64,000 nt of DNA. Origin: Nonomuraea jabiensis (lineage in GTDB: Bacteria > Actinomycetota > Actinomycetes > Streptosporangiales > Streptosporangiaceae). This document shows, piece after piece, positions 58,996-64,000 of the stretch. The notes under the pieces were generated by a model. It worked only from the letters and a program-made list of their open reading frames with translations. It made no database searches and was not told where the DNA came from. The stretch spans positions 11,420,501 to 11,484,500 of the forward strand of contig NZ_JACHMB010000001.1 in assembly GCF_014204795.1 (NCBI RefSeq), read 5' to 3'. The translations under genes and the position numbers were made by a program. Within the stretch, counting starts at the first letter, position 1. Each line of letters opens with the position of its first letter.

Positions 58996-60768
58996 CTAGC
59001 CGCCCGCGCGTTCCCCGGCCCCGTCGATCCGCTCGGCGATCCGCTCGGCGCTCCACAGCCGCCGCATCTCCGGGCAGCTCTCCAGCAGCTCGCCGAGCCG
59101 CCCGCGCCCGGCGACCCGGCCGCGATCGAGCACGACGATCTGGTCGGCGCGTTCGAGCGCGGCCTGCCGGTGGGAGACGACCAGCAGGGTGCCGTGGCCG
59201 GCGATCCGCTCCCACAGCAGCCGCTCGGTCTCGACGTCGAGCGCGGACGACAGGTCGTCCACGACCAGCAGGTCCGGGTCGCGGACGAGGGCGCGGGCGG
59301 CGGTGGCCCGCTGCACCTGCCCGCCGGACAGCCGCACCCCGCGCGGCCCCACCACCGTGTCGAGCCCGTCGGGCATCGCGGCCAGGTCCGGCTCGAACGC
59401 GGCCAGCTCCAGCGCCCGCCCGATCTCGGCGTCGGTCGCGGGCCGGCCGAGGAGCAGGTTCTCGCGCAGGGTCTCGGAGAACAGCCTCGGGACCTGGCTC
59501 GCGTACGCCACCCGGCCGGGGACGAGGAACGTGCCCGGGTCGCCGACGGGCACGCCGTTCCACGAGATCGTGCCCTCCTCCAGCGGCAGCAGGCCGAGCA
59601 GGGCGCGTACCAGGGTGGTCTTGCCCGCGCCGACCGCGCCCGTGACGACCGTGAACGAGCCGCGCTCGACGCGCAGGTCGATCCCCCGCAGCCCGCCCGC
59701 GCTCAGCCCGCGGACCTCCAGCACCCGGAGCGGGGCCGGGTGCGGGGGCACGGCCGCGACGGCCGGCGGGTCGCGGCGCAGCCAGACGTCGGCGCCGCGC
59801 GACAGGTCGTCGGCGCTCTCGTGCGGCGCCATCAGCCGGGTGAGCCGGTCAGTGGCGACCGCCGCCTGCGGCAGGCGGTAGAGGACGGTGCCGATCGACC
59901 GGGGAAGGGCCGTCAGCCAGCCAACGTAGCTGGTGAACAGCGCCAGGTCGCCCACCGTGAACTCGCCGCCGCGCATCGCGGGGGCGGCCAGGAGCAGGAC
60001 GAGCCCGATGCTGAGTTCGACGGTCGCGCCGGTCGTGGCGTCCAGCAGGTCGGTGGCCAGGCGGTCCTTGACGGCGGCCGCGCGCCGCCGCCGGTTGTGC
60101 TCGCGCAGCCGCTCCAGCGCCGCCTCCTCGGCTCCGGCGGTCTTGATCGCGAGCACGCCGCCGAAGATCTCGCCCACGTACGCCGTGACGGCCGCGCCGA
60201 GCGTCCTGGCCCGCTGGTGCAGCCGCCCGATGGTCTGCCGCATGAGCCTGCTGAGCACGCCGATCGCGACCATCGGCAGCACCAGCGCCAGCGTGACGAC
60301 CGGATCGACGGACGCCATGATCGCCAGCGCGGCGGCGGCGAAGAGCGCCGTCCCGGCCAGGCTGACGCTCTCGTCGGTGAAGTCGACCGCGTCGGCCACG
60401 TCGTCCCGCAGGCGGGCGACGGACTCGCCGGGCGAGTGCGGCAGCCGGGCCGCGGCGGGGCCGCGGGCGGTCAGGAGGGAGCGCAGGGTGTTGGCCCGCA
60501 GCAGGGTGGCCGCCGCGGCCCACCAGTAGACCCCGTACGTCCACGCGATGACGATCATCAGGCCCCGGGCGACCTCCACGCCCACGAACGCCGCGCACAA
60601 CCACAGCGCCCAGCCCGGGTCGCCGCCCAGCCCGTCGAAGATCCGCTGCAGGACCAGCCCGCTCGCCAGCGGGATCACGTGGACGGGCAGCCAGAGCAGC
60701 GCGCCGATGAGGTACCGGCGGAAGTCGAACGTGGCCAGCCGGGTGGCCACCAGCATGACCGGCTTCAC
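58996..60768 (-). CDS. ABC exporter half-transporter (degenerate Walker B)
   Basis: The 590-residue protein has six transmembrane helices and an ATPase: Walker A GAVGAGKTT, signature LSGGQVQRATAARA and H-loop VVSHRQ. The Walker B ends LLVVDDLSSALD, with Asp where the catalytic Glu should be. Its signature is canonical. It pairs with the next gene product, whose signature is degenerate. GTG 60768 overlaps the other transporter's stop (GTGA), with GGGGGTGAG upstream. Heterodimers of this class export drugs, lipids or peptides. Confidence 0.93.
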   Translation of the reverse strand: MKPVMLVATRLATFDFRRYLIGALLWLPVHVIPLASGLVLQRIFDGLGGDPGWALWLCAAFVGVEVARGLMIVIAWTYGVYWWAAAATLLRANTLRSLLTARGPAAARLPHSPGESVARLRDDVADAVDFTDESVSLAGTALFAAAALAIMASVDPVVTLALVLPMVAIGVLSRLMRQTIGRLHQRARTLGAAVTAYVGEIFGGVLAIKTAGAEEAALERLREHNRRRRAAAVKDRLATDLLDATTGATVELSIGLVLLLAAPAMRGGEFTVGDLALFTSYVGWLTALPRSIGTVLYRLPQAAVATDRLTRLMAPHESADDLSRGADVWLRRDPPAVAAVPPHPAPLRVLEVRGLSAGGLRGIDLRVERGSFTVVTGAVGAGKTTLVRALLGLLPLEEGTISWNGVPVGDPGTFLVPGRVAYASQVPRLFSETLRENLLLGRPATDAEIGRALELAAFEPDLAAMPDGLDTVVGPRGVRLSGGQVQRATAARALVRDPDLLVVDDLSSALDVETERLLWERIAGHGTLLVVSHRQAALERADQIVVLDRGRVAGRGRLGELLESCPEMRRLWSAERIAERIDGAGERAGG

Positions 60769-62510
60769 CGGCTCACCCCCGCCAGGTCGAGCAGGCGCCC
60801 GAACCTGCTGCCGGGGTCGGCGGCGAGGTCGGCGCGGCGGCCGTACTCGACGATCTTGCCGTGGTCGAGCACGGCGATCTTGTCCACGCGTGACAGCGAG
60901 GACAGGCGGTGCGCGATGATCACGCCGGTCCGGCCGGCGAGCAGGCGGTCGATGCTCTGCTCGATGCGGCGTTCGGTGGCGGGGTCGAGCCTGCTGGACG
61001 CCTCGTCGAGCACGACGAGCCCGGGGTCGGCCAGGAAGGCGCGGGCGAACGCGATGAGCTGCGCCTCCCCCGCCGACACCGCGCGCAGCTCGGTGTCGAG
61101 CCCGTCGGGCAGTCCGGCCAGCCAGTCGCCCAGCCCGACGCCGTGGAGGACCTCCCGCAGCCGCCCGTCCCCCGGGGACGGCCGGAAGAGCGTCAGGTTG
61201 TCGCGCAGGCTCGCCGCGAAGAGCTGCACGTCCTGCGTGACCACGCCGATCCGCGTCCGCAGGGACGCCTGGCCGGCCTCGCGCAGGTCCAGCCCGCCGA
61301 CCCGGACGGCGCCCTCGGTCGGGTCGTACAGGCGCAGCGCCAGGCGGGCGAGCGTGGTCTTGCCGCTGCCGGTGCGCCCCACCAGGCCGAGCGTCTCGCC
61401 GGGGGCCAGCGTGAGGGTGACGCCCGACAGCACCTGCTCGTCGTCGCCGGGGTAGGCGAAGCCGACGCCCTCCAGGCGCAGGCCGAGCGGGCCGGTCGCG
61501 GGCAGGCTCCGGGTGCCCTCGGGCAGCGTGGGCCGCTCGGCCAGCAGGTCCGCGATGCGGGTCAGGCCGGCCAGCGCCGCCTGGTACTGCCGGATCTGGT
61601 CGATGAGCCGCTCGAACGGCGTCCGTACCATCAGCGTGTACTGGAAGATCAGCACGGCGGTGCCGACCGTGAGCGTCCCCGACCGCAGCGCCCAGGCGGC
61701 GAGCCCGAGCATGATCGCGGTGCCCGCGGCGAACGCCACCGACGTGCCCGCCAGCAGCGTGGTCCCGATGCGCGCGTCCCTGACCTCGGCGCGGTAGAGG
61801 GCGGCGCTGACCTGGTGGAATCGGCGTACGGTGTGCTCGCCCGCGCCGTTGGCCCGCAGGTCCTCGGCGCCGGCCAGCCGCTCCTCCAGCATGCCGAACA
61901 GCCGCGCGCTGGCCGCGCGTGACCGGGCGGCGGCCGGCACGGCCAGCCGCTGGGCGCGCGCCATGCCCCACCCGATGAGCAGGCAGTAGGCCAGCAGCGC
62001 GCAGCCGATGCGCCAGTCGACGCCGAACACGATGACGACCACCCCGGCCAGGAGCAGCGCGCTGGCCACGACGTCCATGAGGAACGCGACGACGAAGTCG
62101 GCCACGGCCACGACGTCGCCGTCCACGCGTTCGATCATCTCGCCGGGCGTGTGCCGGCCGTGGAAGGCCAGGTCGAGGCCGAGTGCGTGCCGGGCGAGGC
62201 GCTCGCGCAGGCGGTTGGTGCCGTCCCAGGCCAGGCGGCCGGCCAGCCACGCGGCGACCAGCCGGGCGGCCTGGCCGGCGACGGCCAGCGCCAGGTAGGC
62301 GACGGCGATCAGGGTCAGGTGCCTGATGCTCGCGCCGCCGATCGCGTCGTCCACGAAGCGGCGGGTGATCTGCGGCGCCGCCAGCGGCAGCGCGGTGGTG
62401 GCGGCGATGGCCGCGACGAGCGCGGCGCTCTGGCGGGGTCCTGGGCGCAGCAGCCGCAGGACGGAGGTGCTATGCGGGGAAATCCCCTGGTCGAATGATC
62501 TCGATGACAA
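60765..62510 (-). CDS. ABC exporter half-transporter (degenerate signature)
   Basis: The 581-residue protein has six transmembrane helices and an ATPase: Walker A GRTGSGKTT, Walker B LVVLDEASSRLD (catalytic Glu kept), H-loop IIAHRLS. The signature is VSAGEAQLIAFARA rather than LSGGQ. With the partner it makes one working and one weak ATP site, as in other heterodimeric exporters. The start TTG 62510 has AAAGGG upstream and lies inside the small peptide gene; no better start was found. It is transcribed after the peptide and the radical-SAM-like gene. Confidence 0.9.
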   Translation of the reverse strand: MSSRSFDQGISPHSTSVLRLLRPGPRQSAALVAAIAATTALPLAAPQITRRFVDDAIGGASIRHLTLIAVAYLALAVAGQAARLVAAWLAGRLAWDGTNRLRERLARHALGLDLAFHGRHTPGEMIERVDGDVVAVADFVVAFLMDVVASALLLAGVVVIVFGVDWRIGCALLAYCLLIGWGMARAQRLAVPAAARSRAASARLFGMLEERLAGAEDLRANGAGEHTVRRFHQVSAALYRAEVRDARIGTTLLAGTSVAFAAGTAIMLGLAAWALRSGTLTVGTAVLIFQYTLMVRTPFERLIDQIRQYQAALAGLTRIADLLAERPTLPEGTRSLPATGPLGLRLEGVGFAYPGDDEQVLSGVTLTLAPGETLGLVGRTGSGKTTLARLALRLYDPTEGAVRVGGLDLREAGQASLRTRIGVVTQDVQLFAASLRDNLTLFRPSPGDGRLREVLHGVGLGDWLAGLPDGLDTELRAVSAGEAQLIAFARAFLADPGLVVLDEASSRLDPATERRIEQSIDRLLAGRTGVIIAHRLSSLSRVDKIAVLDHGKIVEYGRRADLAADPGSRFGRLLDLAGVSR

Positions 62511-62571
62511 ACGTCATGCCCTTTGGATAGGAGGTCTCGTTGCTCTGGCGGGACACGAACGTCGTCCTCAT
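62470..62571 (-). CDS. Candidate 33-residue peptide, possible modified-peptide precursor
   Basis: A 33-codon frame has the best ribosome site in this region: AAGGAGG six bases before ATG 62571. The N-terminal half reads MRTTFVSRQSNETSYPKG and the C-terminal half MTFVIEIIRPGDFPA. It lies between the radical-SAM-like gene and the ABC exporter and overlaps the start of the latter by 41 bases. Its GC3 is lower than that of neighbours but higher than in the other frames. I cannot assign a class: no cysteine, no Gly-Gly cut site. It could be a leader peptide for the transporter instead. Confidence 0.5.
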   Translation of the reverse strand: MRTTFVSRQSNETSYPKGMTFVIEIIRPGDFPA

Positions 62572-62616
62572 CGCCGGCCTCCTTGATCCGATGGGCGCGC
62601 TCCACGGAGTACAGCA

Positions 62617-62635
62617 GCCCCGCACGCGCCGGGGC
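62617..62635 (-). terminator. Small hairpin between the radical-SAM-like gene and the peptide
   Basis: GCCCCG (62617-62622) and CGGGGC (62630-62635) pair around a 7-base loop, eight bases after the stop of the upstream gene. It may lower read-through, giving the peptide and transporter a different level, or protect a processed end. Confidence 0.4.
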
Positions 62636-62642
62636 AACCGAA

Positions 62643-63887
62643 TTACTCGCTCCGCCTCAGCACCCCGGCCCGCGCCAGCCCGGCGGTCAGCCGCCCGGGC
62701 GGCAGCCCGGGAAGCCGCTCCAGCCACTCCTTGATCATGCGGGTGACCTCGTAGGCCCGCATCGTGCCGGGCGCGTCGAACTCCACCCACCTGACCAGGT
62801 CGTCCCCCGCCCCTGGCGGGAAGCGCACGCTCTGCCCGGCCCACTCCGAGCGGATCGCCATCCGGTACGGCCGCAGCCCGGCCAGCCGGACCCCGCCGGC
62901 CCCCGCCGCCAGCAGCTCGACGGACTCCCCCGCGGCGCCCGCGGCCACGCCGGGCGCGCCCAGCACCAGCTCGCACGTCACCGGCACGCCCGGCGGGATC
63001 GCGGCCAGCAGCCGCCGCAGGTCCACGGTCCACCCGTTCAGGCCGGTCACGGCGGCCAGGAAGTCGATCCGCGTCACGGCGATCGTCAGGCCGCGGCAGC
63101 GGGCCAGGACGTCGCCGGGGAAGGCGGCCACCCGCTCGGCGTCCAGCCATCCGGCCCACGGCCCGCCCGCGGGAGGGCGGAACGCCCCGGTCACCCAGCG
63201 CACCTGCTTCCCCGGCCGGGTGTCCGAGGCGTCCCGCGACCGTGCCCCTCCAACGGGCCCGGCGTCCGTGTCCTTCCCCTTGCCGGCGCGCCACGGGGGG
63301 CGGATCACCCGTTCGGGCGACCACGCCGAGAACGCGGCCCCGGCCAGCTCCGGCACGCGCCGCAGCGCCGCGCCGTGCTCGGCCACGAGCCGCCCGCACA
63401 GCGTCACCCGCTCCGCCCCCAGCGCTCCCACCAGCGCGAACGCCGCGGGAAGCCGCCGGGCGGCGTCCAGCGCGACGTGGGCCCGCCGCCCGCCGGCGAC
63501 CTGCGCGGCCAGCTCGACCTCGGGCCGGAACACCTCGCACCGCCCGGCCGCGCCGAGCACGTCCCTGCTGCTCTGCATGCTGCCCTCGGCCAGCTCCAGG
63601 TCGCCGATGCTGAGCCGGACCGCGGGGTCGGCCGCCAGCCGCAGCGCCGTGCCCACCGCCCTGAGGCGGGCGTCGTCGAACGCCTGCCGTTCCAGGACGG
63701 CCGCCGCCGCCCGTTCGAGCAGCGCCGCGAGCGGCCCGCCGTCGAGCCGTTCGGCGGCGGCCCGCAGCCGGGACGGGTCGGCCAGGCGTTCGACGACGTG
63801 GTCGTTGAGGTCGAGCACCTCGGCTCCGGGAGGCGGCACGACCTCGGTGGTGAAGTCGGTCAGCGGCGGGACGACGAGCAGCTCCAT
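62643..63887 (-). CDS. Radical-SAM-like protein lacking the CxxxCxxC cluster motif
   Basis: The 414-residue protein resembles, in pattern, B12-binding/radical-SAM maturases of modified peptides. The start MELLVVPPLTDFTTE, then VLDLNDHVVERL, looks like their N-terminal lobe; RLPAAFALVGALGAERVTLC looks like a Rossmann strand-helix; VTCELVLGAPGVAAGAAGES then VRLAGLRPYRM looks like the late barrel. I count only four cysteines and none is in CxxxCxxC spacing. If related, it is a pseudoenzyme or scaffold. ATG 63887 has AGGGGGAG eight bases upstream and overlaps an upstream stop (TGATG). The family call is inference. Confidence 0.55.
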   Translation of the reverse strand: MELLVVPPLTDFTTEVVPPPGAEVLDLNDHVVERLADPSRLRAAAERLDGGPLAALLERAAAAVLERQAFDDARLRAVGTALRLAADPAVRLSIGDLELAEGSMQSSRDVLGAAGRCEVFRPEVELAAQVAGGRRAHVALDAARRLPAAFALVGALGAERVTLCGRLVAEHGAALRRVPELAGAAFSAWSPERVIRPPWRAGKGKDTDAGPVGGARSRDASDTRPGKQVRWVTGAFRPPAGGPWAGWLDAERVAAFPGDVLARCRGLTIAVTRIDFLAAVTGLNGWTVDLRRLLAAIPPGVPVTCELVLGAPGVAAGAAGESVELLAAGAGGVRLAGLRPYRMAIRSEWAGQSVRFPPGAGDDLVRWVEFDAPGTMRAYEVTRMIKEWLERLPGLPPGRLTAGLARAGVLRRSE

Positions 63888-64000
63888 CAGCGTCGCTCCC
63901 CCTGCCACGGGTACGGGTGCGCCGCCCGCGCGCCCGGGGCCACCGGGCCGGCCACCCGCGAGCACGAATCCGCGCGCACGTCCGCCGGCCCCGGGTAGCG
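63887..64000 (-). CDS. C-terminal end of an upstream gene, partial
   Basis: An open frame enters from the right edge and ends at TGA 63887-63889, sharing a base pair with the next ATG (TGATG). Its 37 codons read RYPGPADVRADSCSRVAGPV then APGARAAHPYPWQGERR. The coupling and the open frame suggest a real gene, whose identity needs sequence beyond 64000. In the RiPP hypothesis this could be the active maturase. Confidence 0.5.
   Translation of the reverse strand, partial: RYPGPADVRADSCSRVAGPVAPGARAAHPYPWQGERR

Noticed and set aside
62315..62605. A 96-codon minus-strand frame starting GTG 62605 across the peptide and exporter start
   Set aside because: Its ribosome site is poor, GC3 is low, and it runs out of frame through the exporter's membrane region.

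Overview
The window is high-GC DNA with short intergenic gaps, many GTG and TTG starts, Tat-like and lipoprotein signal sequences, two PF04672-type SAM methyltransferases and many glycoside hydrolases. This fits a soil actinomycete, and the gene mix suggests a Streptosporangiales relative such as Nonomuraea. That placement is inferred from content only. I saw no rRNA, tRNA, insertion sequence, prophage or CRISPR array.

Layout. 1-6.6 kb: a cut-off secreted protein and a Pro/Ala-rich secreted protein, a long-chain acyl-CoA ligase, a POT transporter, a TRIC-type channel and a VapBC pair. 6.6-13.6 kb: a divergent MocR regulator and YczE-type membrane protein, a GH15 hydrolase, a lytic transglycosylase-like lipoprotein, and an AraC regulator divergent from a PhyH-type dioxygenase with a small coupled protein. 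13.6-23.8 kb: a Ser/Thr kinase with a beta-propeller-like sensor, a berberine-bridge-type FAD oxidase, and a ROK regulator / TIM-barrel isomerase / multidomain sugar dehydrogenase group. 24-28.2 kb: a coupled GH3 beta-glucosidase and type-B carboxylesterase. 28.5-38.9 kb: IclR, a tungsten-type aldehyde oxidoreductase, SDR, fumarase-superfamily lyase, E1 alpha and beta, VOC protein, amidohydrolase, Gfo/Idh oxidoreductase and LacI. 39-45.7 kb: a second LacI with GH42, GH31 and GH1 enzymes in one coupled run. 45.7-57.2 kb: two inverted methyltransferase paralogues enclosing a nitroreductase, an APC permease and a complete galactan system (LacI, ABC importer, GH42, secreted GH53). 57.2-64 kb: YchJ-like protein, a small unknown coupled to Sir2, a heterodimeric ABC exporter, a possible 33-residue peptide gene, a protein resembling a radical-SAM enzyme without its iron-sulfur cysteines, and the tail of another gene.

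How the parts work together. Much of the window takes up and degrades plant polysaccharide: GH53 cuts galactan outside the cell, the ABC importer brings in galacto-oligosaccharides, and GH42 releases galactose. The LacI-GH42-GH31-GH1 block looks suited to xyloglucan or other mixed oligosaccharides. The 29-39 kb block looks like a sugar-acid or aldehyde oxidation route; its substrate is not evident. Regulators sit beside their likely targets and palindromes can be seen in the matching promoters: one 12-mer occurs in opposite orientations before the SDR-VOC run and before the amidohydrolase-LacI run, a 16-bp operator is duplicated between the galactan ABC operon and its GH42, and a perfect 12-bp palindrome precedes the second LacI. 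The most unusual items are the peptide / cluster-less radical-SAM-like / heterodimeric exporter locus at the right edge, the oxidoreductase block with an E1 but no E2 or E3, and a relay of two mini-ORFs between the amidohydrolase and the Gfo/Idh gene.
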